From Chloroflexota bacterium (GTDB lineage Bacteria; Chloroflexota; Limnocylindria; Limnocylindrales; CSP1-4): a stretch of 24,757 nt of DNA. The DNA lies in the NCBI GenBank assembly GCA_016200745.1, contig JACQEF010000014.1, positions 1-24,757 of the forward strand. Direction: 5' to 3'. Position 1 is the stretch's first letter, and every line of letters starts with the position of its first letter. The notes under the pieces were generated by a model. That model made no database searches. It was not told the DNA's origin and worked only from the letters and a program-made list of their open reading frames with translations. The position numbers and the translations under genes were made by a program. Shown here piece by piece: positions 7,275 to 15,335 of the stretch.

Positions 7275-8288
7275 TCAGGCGCTCCGCCTCGCGTCGAGCG
7301 CCACCCAGTCGCCTTCATCGCGTCGGCCGACGACCGCGAGCCCGGCAGCCTCGAGCGAGATCTGGACCTCGGCTTCGCGGTCGATGAAGATCCCCGATGC
7401 CACCAGCGTGCCGCCCGGTCGCAGCTCGTCGCGCAACAGCGGCGCGAGCGGCACGAGGACGCCGGCAATCAGGTTGGCGAGCACCAGGTCGAACCCGGTT
7501 GCGGCGCTCGGGAGGCTCCCCTGCCGTGCCCGAAGTCGCCGGACGACGCGATTGCGCCGGGCGTTGGCGAGGGTCGCCTCGACCGCGATCGGGTCGGTGT
7601 CGACACCGAGCGCCGACGCCGCGCCCAGCTTCAGGGCGGCAATCGCCAGGATGCCGGATCCACAGCCGACGTCGAGGACCCGTCCGCCCGCCACGATGCC
7701 CTGATCCGCGAGCCCTTCGAGGGCCGCCAGGCAGAGGCGCGTCGTGGGATGCAGCCCGGTCCCGAAGGCCATCCCGGGATCGAGTGCGAGCACGACGTCG
7801 TCCGGCTCGCGGCGGTGGCGCCGCCACGTGGGCCGGATCACCAGCCGGCGGCCGACCCGCAGGACCGGGAAGTAGGCCTTCCACGCCTCGGCCCAGTCGG
7901 CCTCGTGGACGAGCCGCGTCCGGAGCTCGCCGATGGGACGGAGCCCGAACGCCCGGAGATGCCCGAGCGTCTCGGCCACGCCGGCCGCCGCCCGTTCCGC
8001 CGCGGCCCGGTCGCGGGCTGGCAGGTAGGCGCGGACCGTCGCGGGCCGGCTCGGGTCCAACCGCGCGCCGAGACCCTCGTCGACGAGCTCGAAGGCGGGC
8101 TCGACCGAGGTCCCGCCGGGTGCCGCACGACCGAGGATCTCGCTGACCGCCTCGACCGCTTCGACGTCGGCATCCACCGCCAGCTCGAGCCAGGCGCCGG
8201 CCCCCGCCTCCGTCGGGCCGGCCCCGGGATCGGGCGCGGCTCCACGGCCCGTGCTCGACGTCGCCCCGGGCGTCCGAGCCCCGCTCAA
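7275..8288 (-). CDS. prmA: Ribosomal protein L11 methyltransferase
   Basis: PrmA trimethylates residues of ribosomal protein L11 using S-adenosylmethionine. The C-terminal catalytic part is plain: LDPGMAFGTGLHPTTRLCL (169-187), the SAM-binding VLDVGCGSGILAIAALKLGA (204-223), LGVDTDP (227-233) and DLVLANLIAGVL (267-278). The N-terminal substrate domain (about 32-115) is more diverged, and the first 30 residues are a low-complexity glycine/alanine/proline extension. The start is a TTG at 8288 overlapping the dnaJ TGA (TTGA). No strong ribosome-binding site is visible, so coupling to dnaJ is likely. dnaJ-prmA adjacency is conserved in Firmicutes and many other phyla. A perfect hairpin follows the stop. 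Confidence 0.95.
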   Translation of the reverse strand: MSGARTPGATSSTGRGAAPDPGAGPTEAGAGAWLELAVDADVEAVEAVSEILGRAAPGGTSVEPAFELVDEGLGARLDPSRPATVRAYLPARDRAAAERAAAGVAETLGHLRAFGLRPIGELRTRLVHEADWAEAWKAYFPVLRVGRRLVIRPTWRRHRREPDDVVLALDPGMAFGTGLHPTTRLCLAALEGLADQGIVAGGRVLDVGCGSGILAIAALKLGAASALGVDTDPIAVEATLANARRNRVVRRLRARQGSLPSAATGFDLVLANLIAGVLVPLAPLLRDELRPGGTLVASGIFIDREAEVQISLEAAGLAVVGRRDEGDWVALDARRSA

Positions 8289-9400
8289 CCGAGCCCGAGC
8301 TTCTCGCGGATGCCGCCGTGCCCCGTCTCGACCGATTCCCCCGATTCCTCGGCGTAGGCCGCCAGCAGCTCGCGCGCCCGCTTGGACAGCCGGGTCGGCA
8401 CGACGACATCCACGAGCACGTGCAGGTCGCCGCGGACGCCGCGCCGGAGATGGGGCACGCCCTTGCCGCGGAGCCGGATCTCGGTCGCCGGCTGGGTGCC
8501 GGGCTTCACCTCGACCTCCTCGGCGCCGTCGACCGTGGGCACCGTGATCTTCGTCCCGAGGGCCGCCTGGGCGATGGACACCTGGGCCTCGTAGTAGAGC
8601 TCGGTTCCGTCACGCTTGAGCGACGGGTGGGGCTGGACGTGGACGGCGACGTACAGGCTCCCCGCCGCGCCGCCGCGCGGTCCGACCTCGCCCTCGTTCG
8701 ACAGCCGGATCTGGTGGCCCTCGTCGATCCCGGCCGGGATCGTGACCCGGAGCGTGCGCCGGCGTTCGATCCGGCCCTCGCCGCGGCACGTCTCGCATGG
8801 CGTCTCCACGATCCGGCCCTCGCCGCCGCAGCGTGGACAGGCGCTGACGTTGACCATCTGGCCGAGCATCGTCTGCCGGATCGAGCGCACCTCGCCGCGA
8901 CCGTTGCACTGCGGGCAGCTCGTCGGCTCGGTCCCCGGCTTGGCACCGCTGCCCAGGCACGTGTCGCAGCGAACCAGCACCGGGAACTCGATCTCCTTCT
9001 CGGACCCCTTGACCGCTTCCTCGAACGTGATCCGCAGGTCGTAGCGGAGGTCCGCTCCGGGCAGCGGCCGGCCCCGTCGCGCGCCGCCGGCGGCTGCCGC
9101 TCCACCGCCGAAGAAGGCGTCGAAGATGTCGCTGAAGCCGCCGAACGTATCGAACCCCGGCGCTCCGGCACCGCCGACGCCGGCTCGCCCGAACATGTCG
9201 TACCGCCCCCGACGGTCCGGGTCGGACAGCACCTGGTACGCCTCGTTGATCTCGGTGAAGCGGTCGTGGGCCGTCGGGTCCTTGTTGACGTCCGGGTGCC
9301 ACTGCTGGGCGAGCTTGCGGTAGGCGCGCTTGATCTCGGCGTCGGTCGCGGTCCGCTCGACGCCGAGGATCTCGTAGTAGTCGCGCTCGGTGGTGGCCAT
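8285..9400 (-). CDS. dnaJ: Chaperone protein DnaJ
   Basis: DnaJ is the Hsp40 co-chaperone that delivers clients to DnaK and stimulates its ATPase. The 371 residues contain the whole type I architecture: J domain with HPD at 35-37, a glycine/phenylalanine-rich linker (about 70-107), and four CxxCxGxG zinc-finger repeats (C145/C148, C162/C165, C188/C191, C202/C205). The C-terminal peptide-binding region carries IPAGIDEGHQIRLSNEGEVG and LGTKITVPTVDG. The start at ATG 9400 gives the expected MATTERDYYEILGVERTATD. No Shine-Dalgarno is evident. It lies 41 bases after the uracil-DNA glycosylase gene, not after grpE or dnaK; dnaK is about 13.7 kb away on the same strand, and no second dnaJ is visible here. 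Confidence 0.98.
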   Translation of the reverse strand: MATTERDYYEILGVERTATDAEIKRAYRKLAQQWHPDVNKDPTAHDRFTEINEAYQVLSDPDRRGRYDMFGRAGVGGAGAPGFDTFGGFSDIFDAFFGGGAAAAGGARRGRPLPGADLRYDLRITFEEAVKGSEKEIEFPVLVRCDTCLGSGAKPGTEPTSCPQCNGRGEVRSIRQTMLGQMVNVSACPRCGGEGRIVETPCETCRGEGRIERRRTLRVTIPAGIDEGHQIRLSNEGEVGPRGGAAGSLYVAVHVQPHPSLKRDGTELYYEAQVSIAQAALGTKITVPTVDGAEEVEVKPGTQPATEIRLRGKGVPHLRRGVRGDLHVLVDVVVPTRLSKRARELLAAYAEESGESVETGHGGIREKLGLG

Positions 9401-9441
9401 GCTGGACGTGAAGGATACGGGAGGCGGCGCCGGCGGTCCGC

Positions 9442-10149
9442 TCAGTCCGTGGCGGCGAGGTCCGGCCGGGCGGCAAGCTCGCGCGCCCGGTCGAGGACCT
9501 CACGGAACATCGGCGCCGTCAGCCGGCCCGTGAAGGTGTTCTGTTGACTCGGGTGGTACGACCCGAGGAGGGCGTACGGCCCGATCTGGGCCAGGCGCCC
9601 GTGGCCGAACCGCGGTCTGAGCCGCGCCGGGTAGCCCAACGCCTCGAAGGCCCGGAGGCCGGCCTCCCAGCCGAACTGGCCAAGGGCGACGACGACGCGA
9701 AGCCGGTCGAGCAGCCCGAGCTCGCGCTCGAGGAACGGCGCGCAGGAGTCGCGCTCGAGCGGCGTCGGCCTGTTGGCGGGCGGCGCGCAGCGGACGGCCG
9801 CGGCGATGTACGTGTCGGTCAGCGTCAACCCATCATTCGCCCGTCGCGACGCGGGGCGGTCGGCCAGCCCCGCCGCATGGAGGGCGGCCCACAGGAAGTC
9901 CCCTGAGGCGTCGCCCGTGAACACGCGGCCGGTGCGGTTGCCGCCGTGGGCCGCCGGCGCCAGCCCGAGCAGCAGGATCCGCGCCTCCGGGTCACCGAAC
10001 CCGGGCAGCGGCCTGCCCCAGTACGTCTCGGCGCGGAAGCGCTTGACCTTCTCGCGCGCGACCTGCTTGCGCCACGCGACGAGCCGCGGGCAGCGGCGGC
10101 ACGCGACGATCTCGGCCGTCAACGCGGCGAGCGCCGCCCGGTCGGTCAC
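9442..10149 (-). CDS. Uracil-DNA glycosylase, family 5 (UDGb-like, iron-sulfur)
   Basis: The enzyme removes uracil and related deaminated bases from DNA in base-excision repair. Motif 1 reads GLAPAAHGGNRTGRVFTGD (62-80), which lacks the catalytic polar residue of families 1 and 4 after GLAPG/A and is typical of family 5. Motif 2 is YHPSQQNTFTGRLT (198-211). Four cysteines, C17 and C20 (CRRCP), C121 and C136, match a 4Fe-4S cluster. At 235 residues the length is normal. Start GTG 10149 has GGAG a few bases upstream. It lies 49 bases after the second ABC permease and 41 before dnaJ, so it may be read from the ABC transporter promoter. Family 4 is the alternative, less likely given motif 1. Confidence 0.92.
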   Translation of the reverse strand: MTDRAALAALTAEIVACRRCPRLVAWRKQVAREKVKRFRAETYWGRPLPGFGDPEARILLLGLAPAAHGGNRTGRVFTGDASGDFLWAALHAAGLADRPASRRANDGLTLTDTYIAAAVRCAPPANRPTPLERDSCAPFLERELGLLDRLRVVVALGQFGWEAGLRAFEALGYPARLRPRFGHGRLAQIGPYALLGSYHPSQQNTFTGRLTAPMFREVLDRARELAARPDLAATD

Positions 10150-10198
10150 GAGAGCTCCGCCCAGGCGACCGCCGCCCGGCCCGCCATCCGGGTCGCGC

Positions 10199-11008
10199 CT
10201 ACTTGAGGAGCAGGAGATCGATCCGCCGCGACGTCACGGCCAGCCCGGCGATCCCCATCAGCGCCAGGTACGCGACGTGGAAGAGCAGGATCGGCGAGAT
10301 GGCGCCGACCGCGAGCGAGCGGATCAGGTCCACGCCCTGGTAGAGCGGCGTCAGCTGCACGATCACGCGGAGCGCGTCGGGGTAGGCGTCGACCGGGTAG
10401 AACGTCCCCGAGAACAGGAACAGCGGAAGCACGACCAACTGGATGAGATCGAAGTCCTGCCAGGTGGTCATGAACGAGGTGGCCGCCATGCCCACGGCCC
10501 CGAAGGCGAAGCCGACGAGCAGTGCGGCCGGGACGGCCAGGACCACCCACGGCGTCACGACCAGCCCGAACAAGCCCATCACCGCCATGAACCCGAGCGC
10601 GTAGAGGCCGCCGCGGATGAGCGCCCAGCCCAGCTCGCCGAGCGCGATGTCGCCGGGCGACAGCGGCGTCGCGAGGATCGACGCGAACGTCTTGTTGTAG
10701 TTGAGCTTGAAGAAGAAGTTGAACGTGCTCTCGTTGATCGCGCCGTTCATCGCCGCTGTCGTCAGCAGCGCCGGTGCCACGAACAGCTGGTAGCTGATCG
10801 GCTGGCCGGCCGGTCCGTTGATGGTCCCGATCAGCGAGCCGAGCCCGAAACCGATCCCGAGCAGGTAGAACAGCGGCTCGAAGAAGCCGGACAGGATCAC
10901 CAGCCAACCGTGCTTGTAGACGTACAGGTTGCGCTCGATCAGCCGGGCCGAGCGCCGGCTCCCGAAGCCGAAGCCCGCCGGCGCGACGCGCAGCGTGGGG
11001 GCGGTCAT
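10199..11008 (-). CDS. ABC-2 type transporter permease (second)
   Basis: This is a 269-residue integral membrane protein of the ABC-2/NodJ/DrrB class, which exports drugs, polysaccharides or lipids with a cognate ATPase. About six hydrophobic segments are visible. The class signature region lies in the middle: NYNKTFASILATPLSPGDIA (104-123), followed near the end by PLFLFSGTFYPVDAYPDALR (195-214) and LTPLYQGVDLIRSLAVG (219-235). ATG 11008 overlaps the TGA of the first permease as ATGA. The frame itself extends far upstream to 12220, but that is antisense-free shadow of the other two transporter genes. It forms a heterodimer with the neighbouring permease in all likelihood. Substrate unknown. 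Confidence 0.92.
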   Translation of the reverse strand: MTAPTLRVAPAGFGFGSRRSARLIERNLYVYKHGWLVILSGFFEPLFYLLGIGFGLGSLIGTINGPAGQPISYQLFVAPALLTTAAMNGAINESTFNFFFKLNYNKTFASILATPLSPGDIALGELGWALIRGGLYALGFMAVMGLFGLVVTPWVVLAVPAALLVGFAFGAVGMAATSFMTTWQDFDLIQLVVLPLFLFSGTFYPVDAYPDALRVIVQLTPLYQGVDLIRSLAVGAISPILLFHVAYLALMGIAGLAVTSRRIDLLLLK

Positions 11009-11805
11009 CCGCGCACCAGCCGGCGCTCCATCGTCACCAGCAGCGCCCACGTGCCGGCCGCGATGAACGCGAGAAGCGCGACGAGGTGCACCAGCGCGAA
11101 GGCCGGGTCGTTCACGATCGTCCCGAGCGACAGGCCGCGGGTGAGCGCCACGCCGTGGTACAGCGGGGTCAGCCAGGCCAGCGGCTGGAGGAACGCCGGC
11201 AGCGAGGTGAGCGGGAAGAACGTCCCCGAGAAGAGGAACAGGGGGGTGATCCCGAACCGGAAGATGTTGCTGAACCGGTCGGGCGTCCGCTGCGTGGCGG
11301 CGAACGCCGCGATCGGCGCCGCGAAGGCGAGCCCGGTCAGGACGGCGGCCGGGATCGCCAGCACGACCAGCGGCGACGCTGCCGCGCCGAACAGGACGAT
11401 GATCAACGTAAAGACCGCCGCGATGAAGGTCAGCCGGGCCGCGATCCAGGCGAGGTTGCCCAGGGCGATGTCCCGCGGCGAGATCGGCGTCGCGTACATG
11501 GCGTGGAAGATCTTGTTCCAGACCAACCCGCCCATAATCGGGAAGGTCGCCTCGAACGAGGCCGACTGCATCGCCGTGGCCGCCAGCAGGCCGGGGGCCA
11601 GGAACGCCAGGTACGACACGCCGCCGAGCGACGACACCGCCGAGCTCGAGACGTACGACCCCAGGCCCACGCCCATCGCCGTCAGGAACAGGGCCGGCGA
11701 CAGGAACGACGAGAAGATCGACGCCCGAAAGGTCCGCCGGTACTGCAGGAAACGGTGCTCGAAGACCCGCCCGACGGTGGAATTCGTGCGCGGCAACGCG
11801 ATCAT
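11005..11805 (-). CDS. ABC-2 type transporter permease (first)
   Basis: A 266-residue membrane permease of the same class as its downstream neighbour, with about six membrane segments. Corresponding landmarks are WNKIFHAMYATPISPRDIAL in the middle, then PLFLFSGTFFPLTSLPAFLQ and LTPLYHGVALTRGLSLG. These line up with the second permease, so the pair probably arose by duplication and works as a heterodimer driven by the ATPase encoded 12 bases upstream. The start at ATG 11805 is the only good one; the Shine-Dalgarno is weak, which suggests coupling to the ATPase gene. Related characterised systems include NodIJ and daunorubicin-type exporters; the substrate here is not evident. Confidence 0.92.
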   Translation of the reverse strand: MIALPRTNSTVGRVFEHRFLQYRRTFRASIFSSFLSPALFLTAMGVGLGSYVSSSAVSSLGGVSYLAFLAPGLLAATAMQSASFEATFPIMGGLVWNKIFHAMYATPISPRDIALGNLAWIAARLTFIAAVFTLIIVLFGAAASPLVVLAIPAAVLTGLAFAAPIAAFAATQRTPDRFSNIFRFGITPLFLFSGTFFPLTSLPAFLQPLAWLTPLYHGVALTRGLSLGTIVNDPAFALVHLVALLAFIAAGTWALLVTMERRLVRG

Positions 11806-11817
11806 CGGAGCCCGCCC

Positions 11818-12756
11818 CTACTCGATCAGCGAGCGGCCGGTCAGGCGCAGGAAGACGTCCTCGAGTGACGACCGGCGGACGAGAACCGTCTCGGGCTTCA
11901 GCCCTCGCTGGTGAACCGCGCTCGCCGCGGCCTCGCCGTCGTCGGCGTAGAGCAGCACGCGATCCGGAAGGTGCTCGACGCGCTGCGCGATCCCTTCCAG
12001 CCGGCCGTCGAGGCCCTCGGCGACATCCGGCCCGAAGCGGAGCTCGGCGACCTCGCGCGTCGAGTACCGCTCGATCAGCTCGCGCGGGCTCCCCTCCGCA
12101 ACGATCCTGGCCTTGTCCATGACCACGAGGCGGTCGCAAAGCTGCTCCGCCTCGTCCATATAGTGGGTGGTCAGGACGAGGGTCACCCCGCGCTGCTTCA
12201 GCCGGTAGAGACGGTCCCACAGCAGGTGGCGCGCCTGCGGGTCCAGGCCGGTCGTCGGCTCGTCGAGGAGCAGCAGCTCGGGCTCGTTGATCAGCGACCG
12301 GGCGATCGTCAGCCGCCGCTTCATCCCCCCGGACAGGGGTTCCACCTGGTCACCGGCACGTTCGGTGAGCTGGGCGAACTCGAGCAGCTCGTCGGCACGC
12401 CGTCCGATCTCCGCTCGCGCCAGCCCGAAGTATCGACCGTAGATCACCAGGTTCTCGCGAACCGTCAGCTCGTTGTCGAGGGTGTCCTGCTGGGGTACGA
12501 CGCCGACCCGGGCGCGGATCCGCGACCCCTCGGTCGCCGGGTCCATGCCCATCACCCGCAGCGTGCCGGCGCTGATCGGCGAGACCGATCCGATCATCCG
12601 CATGGTCGACGTCTTGCCCGCGCCGTTTGGACCGAGGAAGCCGAAGGATTCTCCGCGCGCAACGTCGAAGTCGATCGAGTCGACTGCGGTGAAGGTCCCG
12701 AACCGCTTGGTCAACTCGCGGGCATGGATGAGCGGCTCGGATGGGTGCTCGGGCAT
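11818..12756 (-). CDS. ABC transporter ATP-binding protein (NodI/DrrA type)
   Basis: The ATPase powers the two permeases encoded directly after it. Residues seen: Walker A GPNGAGKTS (42-50), Q-loop VVPQQDTLD (87-94), signature LSGGMKRRLTIARSL (141-155), Walker B LLLLDEPTTGLDP (161-173) and the switch histidine TTHYMDEAE (196-204). A C-terminal extension of about 90 residues ends in SSLEDVFLRLTGRSL, the usual tail of the drug- and lipid-exporting subgroup. At 312 residues it has normal length. ATG 12756 has no strong Shine-Dalgarno. It is the first gene of an apparent ATPase-permease-permease-glycosylase-dnaJ-prmA run on the minus strand. Confidence 0.96.
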   Translation of the reverse strand: MPEHPSEPLIHARELTKRFGTFTAVDSIDFDVARGESFGFLGPNGAGKTSTMRMIGSVSPISAGTLRVMGMDPATEGSRIRARVGVVPQQDTLDNELTVRENLVIYGRYFGLARAEIGRRADELLEFAQLTERAGDQVEPLSGGMKRRLTIARSLINEPELLLLDEPTTGLDPQARHLLWDRLYRLKQRGVTLVLTTHYMDEAEQLCDRLVVMDKARIVAEGSPRELIERYSTREVAELRFGPDVAEGLDGRLEGIAQRVEHLPDRVLLYADDGEAAASAVHQRGLKPETVLVRRSSLEDVFLRLTGRSLIE

Positions 12757-12810
12757 GGGCGGGCATGGTACCGCGGACGGGCGCGCAGATGAAATCGGAA
12801 CGGTCGCGCC

Positions 12811-13281
12811 TCAGGGTGCTGGGCAATCCGGATGCGCCGGCGAATCAGCGGTGGTAGAGCTCCCGCCGGGACTCGCGGCGATCGTGATCCCCAGCCGGAA
12901 GGTGGGCACGGTCGAGATCGGCCGATCGTCGTCCGGGAACACGGGCATCTCCGAGCAGTACGGCTGGTCCAGGCCGTCACGCCCATACAGCTCCAGGACA
13001 CGCCCACCGGGACTCCACACTCCGCCGTTGCCCCACTATGGCTCGATCACCCGTGTACCGATGACGGTCGGGTGCGACGTCGGGATCGTCGTCGGATCCG
13101 ATTTCCGAAGCGTCGTCTCGCAGACACCGCTGCCAAGGTCGCACAGGTGCGTCAGGTCGCCGCTGTCGACCACCGCCAGCACACGCAGCAGGTGCGCCAT
13201 GGCCTGCTGCTCGAACGGCACGATTGAACTCGGGGCGACTGCCGCGACACACACGTTCAGCACGAGGGGCATGGCGACCAT
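12811..13281 (-). pseudogene. Secreted-protein-like reading frame with an in-frame amber stop
   Basis: One minus-strand frame reads from ATG 13281 to TGA 12811 with a single TAG at 13036-13038. Before it: MVAMPLVLNVCVAAVAPSS, which is hydrophobic like an export signal, then HLCDLGSGVCETTL and HPTVIGTRVIEP. After it: WGNGGVWSPGGRVLELYGRD, GLDQPYCSEMPVFPDDD and TVPTFRLGITIAASPGG. Codon third positions are GC-rich on both sides, as in coding DNA, and the text after the stop is clearly protein-like. The first half begins only 19 codons after an in-frame stop at 13339. I do not recognise the family. A real nonsense mutation, an assembly error, or a shorter live gene ending at 13036 are all possible. 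Confidence 0.5.
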
Positions 13282-13364
13282 CGCCGTCAGACCTGTCGAC
13301 CGCGGATATGTTGGTGCCGCTTCGGGCGGGATCCCTCGTCATCGCGGTCGGTAGTGCGGCCAAC

Positions 13365-13562
13365 TCATACTGGCGGATGCGGACGACCGGGTTCAGGCGT
13401 GAGCAGGGCGAGCAGCAGGGAGCCAGCGACCGGCGAGACCACGAGGCACACGACAAACCAGTTGCACTGTTTGTTGCCGCGCCTGCCTGCGACGATCTCT
13501 ACCGAACCGATGAGTCCGATTCGCAGGAGCTGGATCCAGAGCGCCCCGTAGAGATCGAGCAT
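13365..13562 (-). CDS. Small hypothetical membrane protein
   Basis: A 65-residue frame with two hydrophobic stretches, ALWIQLLRIGLIGSVEIVAG and WFVVCLVVSPVAGSLLLALL, joined by a polar GRRGNKQCN turn and ending in a proline-rich tail. The pattern of a positively charged turn, then W and a helix with an SP pair, occurs in many small bacterial membrane proteins of unknown role. The start is uncertain: ATG 13562 has GGAACGG too close to be a good ribosome-binding site, and the frame stays open upstream. It lies between the secreted-protein remnant and the lipoprotein in the lower-GC region. Confidence 0.42.
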   Translation of the reverse strand: MLDLYGALWIQLLRIGLIGSVEIVAGRRGNKQCNWFVVCLVVSPVAGSLLLALLTPEPGRPHPPV

Positions 13563-13697
13563 CCGTTCCAGATCATCGATGCTGCCCCCTGCGTCGTTCT
13601 GGCGATCGGTGTTCCAACCGAGACGCCGTCAAGGGCCGGCGGCATCGACCCCGGGCGACCAACGACCCCCGCCGTAGTCCTGTGGCCTTCACGCCGA

Positions 13698-14219
13698 TCA
13701 GTGCTGATCGCGTCGAACTGGCTCGTCGCCAATTGGTCGAGCGCCATCCCCTTCGGCTAGGACATGCCGGTTTCCGTCCAAGAAGCGCCAGTGGAATGAC
13801 TGAGGCAGGGCGCTCGAATTGCCCGCGACGACCGCCACAAACGTGTCGTCCGGCCCTATGGCAGAGGTCCCTTCGGGCGTTAGTTCCAGACTGCTCGTGC
13901 CTGCTGGAGCGAGCCCGAAGATGTACGTGTCCGAGATCTGCCGTTCGGCGAGCGCGAATGACGAGAAGTGGATTGCTGGACGGGCGTCCCCGTACGCGAA
14001 GCCGACATTTACGTCTGAGCGACCCGGTTCGGAGCTAGTCAAGGTGATGCGCCCCACCGCCGAGTCACGTCGAACGCTGATCGTCTCATCGCCACTCCGG
14101 ACGGAGACGCCGACCGGCGTTGGTTGGCTACCACACGCGTATGTTGCAAGCGCTATAGCCGATCCAAGCGATGCCAAACAGACGCGACGGAGACTCGGAC
14201 GGGAGGGCTCAGTCTTCAT
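13698..14219 (-). CDS. Putative lipoprotein of unknown function
   Basis: The 173-residue protein starts with a basic segment (MKTEPSRPSLRRV) and a hydrophobic run ending LATYAC, an acceptable lipobox with the cysteine at residue 29. The mature part is rich in serine, threonine and small residues with alternating hydrophobic stretches (VGRITLTSSEPG, SDVNVGFAYGD, DTYIFGLAPAGTSSLELTPE, DTFVAVVAGN), suggesting a beta-sandwich outside the membrane. No known family is recognised. ATG 14219 has GGGG seven bases upstream. It lies 76 bases after the secreted protein gene, with a hairpin in the gap, in the same orientation as the other secreted genes of this low-GC region. Confidence 0.68.
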   Translation of the reverse strand: MKTEPSRPSLRRVCLASLGSAIALATYACGSQPTPVGVSVRSGDETISVRRDSAVGRITLTSSEPGRSDVNVGFAYGDARPAIHFSSFALAERQISDTYIFGLAPAGTSSLELTPEGTSAIGPDDTFVAVVAGNSSALPQSFHWRFLDGNRHVLAEGDGARPIGDEPVRRDQH

Positions 14220-14244
14220 TGGTTACCCCGCGGGAATCGGGCGG

Positions 14245-14291
14245 AAGGCTCGCTCGGCCGGGCCGCTCGAGGGTGGCCGCGGCCGAGCCTT
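14245..14291. terminator. Stem-loop between two secreted-protein genes
   Basis: AAGGCTCG (14245-14252) pairs with CGAGCCTT (14284-14291); CTCGGCC (14253-14259) can instead pair with GGCCGAG (14281-14287). The structure starts four bases past the stop of the upstream minus-strand gene and could terminate or attenuate its transcript. There is no T-run. Confidence 0.42.
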
Positions 14292-14295
14292 GCAT

Positions 14296-15081
14296 CTAGA
14301 AGATCACAGGCACGTAGTCAGTCAGCGGCCAGTTGTCCGTACCGGTTGAGAGACTAATGCTGGGGGCCGGAAGCCCGAACGTAACCGACACCTGCGTCGT
14401 GCTGAACGTATGTACGTACTCGAATACGACTCCGGACTGGTAGTTCTGGGTGCGTGTCTCGCCGACAGTGCCAAGGATGTAACCCCAATTTGCCAGGGCG
14501 ACGCCCTGCCACTCCGGGAAGTAGTACTCGAAGCCCGAATTCGAGCTAACGTGGCCTGGCGTCATCGGAATGGACGACCCGCCATAGTAATAGCCGTACG
14601 CATACCGGCTCAGGAGGCCGAGTCCGCCACCCCACGAAAGGGCCACATGATCTGCGGTTGTCTGCCCGTAGTTTCCACCGGTAGACCATTGCCAGAAGCC
14701 ACTGAGGTTCCAGCGGTAAGGAGACGGCTGACCTGAGATGTACTCGTAGGACGCGGCGACGGAGACGTATAGACCGTTGTTGCTGCTGCTCATTGGCTGA
14801 ACGGAGCTGAGCGCAACAGGTTGGCCAAGAAGACGTCCGTCTGCGTCGATCGCCTGGAAATAGCGCTGATAGCCCACGACAACGCGGGTGGATCCGAAGT
14901 CCTTCTCGCGCGTGGCGCGTTCCTGGGCCGGCATGGTAGCCAGGATCTGCTGGAGGGTTGCAGGCGCAATGCCCGCCTGAGGACTCGGTTGCCCCGTTGC
15001 AGCCCCGACCGTCGTCACATTCACGCCGGTGAGCAGGACGAATGAGCTTGCCAGAGCGAATAGTCGGCTTCTTGAATGCAC
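14296..15081 (-). CDS. Secreted protein of unknown function, aromatic-rich
   Basis: With the GTG at 15081 the protein has 261 residues. AGGGGG stands seven bases before the GTG and the first 27 residues form a normal signal peptide (basic start, FALASSFVLLTGV core, TTVGA cleavage region); the frame upstream to 15258 is not protein-like. An N-terminal mature part (ATLQQILATMPAQERATREK) precedes a long region rich in tyrosine, tryptophan, glycine and serine, including SPYRWNLSGFWQWSTGGNYG and SRYAYGYYYGGSSIPM. The even distribution of aromatic residues suggests a beta-rich extracellular domain. I do not recognise a family. It belongs to a set of exported proteins in a lower-GC stretch next to a two-component system. 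Confidence 0.78.
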   Translation of the reverse strand: MHSRSRLFALASSFVLLTGVNVTTVGAATGQPSPQAGIAPATLQQILATMPAQERATREKDFGSTRVVVGYQRYFQAIDADGRLLGQPVALSSVQPMSSSNNGLYVSVAASYEYISGQPSPYRWNLSGFWQWSTGGNYGQTTADHVALSWGGGLGLLSRYAYGYYYGGSSIPMTPGHVSSNSGFEYYFPEWQGVALANWGYILGTVGETRTQNYQSGVVFEYVHTFSTTQVSVTFGLPAPSISLSTGTDNWPLTDYVPVIF

Positions 15082-15140
15082 CTTTCGTCCCCCTAGGAGC
15101 CGAGCCCAAGTCGTCGGCGGGCTCGGGTCTTGTTTGTGTT

Positions 15141-15335
15141 TTACTTCGCGGTCCATCCGAGGCGGAACGGGATCCGATGGTGACTGCATGTCACTTCGTG
15201 CTCCACGACCATGGGATTCTTGCTTAGGCGGTCCTGGACCAGTCCGGAGCGTTGGCACGAGGCGACATCGGGCGTGTTCGTTTCAGCCACCACGCGGCAT
15301 CCGATTGCCACGATCTTGGCTCGGCGCTGCGTCAT
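15141..15335 (-). CDS. Hypothetical small protein coupled to the crystallin-like gene
   Basis: A 64-residue frame whose ATG at 15335 overlaps the TGA of the preceding gene as ATGA, a typical coupling arrangement. It begins MTQRRAKIVAIGCRVVAETN and contains four... three cysteines spread through the chain (C13, C27, C50) and a histidine pair near C50. Third codon positions are mostly G or C. No family is recognised and no signal peptide is obvious. The gap of 59 bases to the next gene holds that gene's Shine-Dalgarno. It may be chance, but position and codon use favour a real gene. Confidence 0.42.
   Translation of the reverse strand: MTQRRAKIVAIGCRVVAETNTPDVASCQRSGLVQDRLSKNPMVVEHEVTCSHHRIPFRLGWTAK

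Noticed and set aside
6557..7468. 303-codon frame giving a membrane-helix plus HIT fusion
   Set aside because: The middle is nonsense text (RRHERHRAVHPAAEPARPDR) and the alternative frame gives a sensible membrane protein ending in a GTGA overlap, so this is a frameshift artefact rather than a fusion.
9773..11914. Plus-strand 713-codon frame opposite the ABC permeases
   Set aside because: No domain signature; the two permeases and the glycosylase on the minus strand explain the region.
10199..12220. 673-codon frame that would make a giant ABC protein
   Set aside because: Only the last 269 codons are protein-like; the rest is an out-of-frame reading of the first permease and ATPase genes.
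13224..13760. Plus-strand 178-codon frame in the low-GC region
   Set aside because: No recognisable features and it is opposite minus-strand frames with signal-peptide and membrane character; evidence is weak for both but favours the minus strand.
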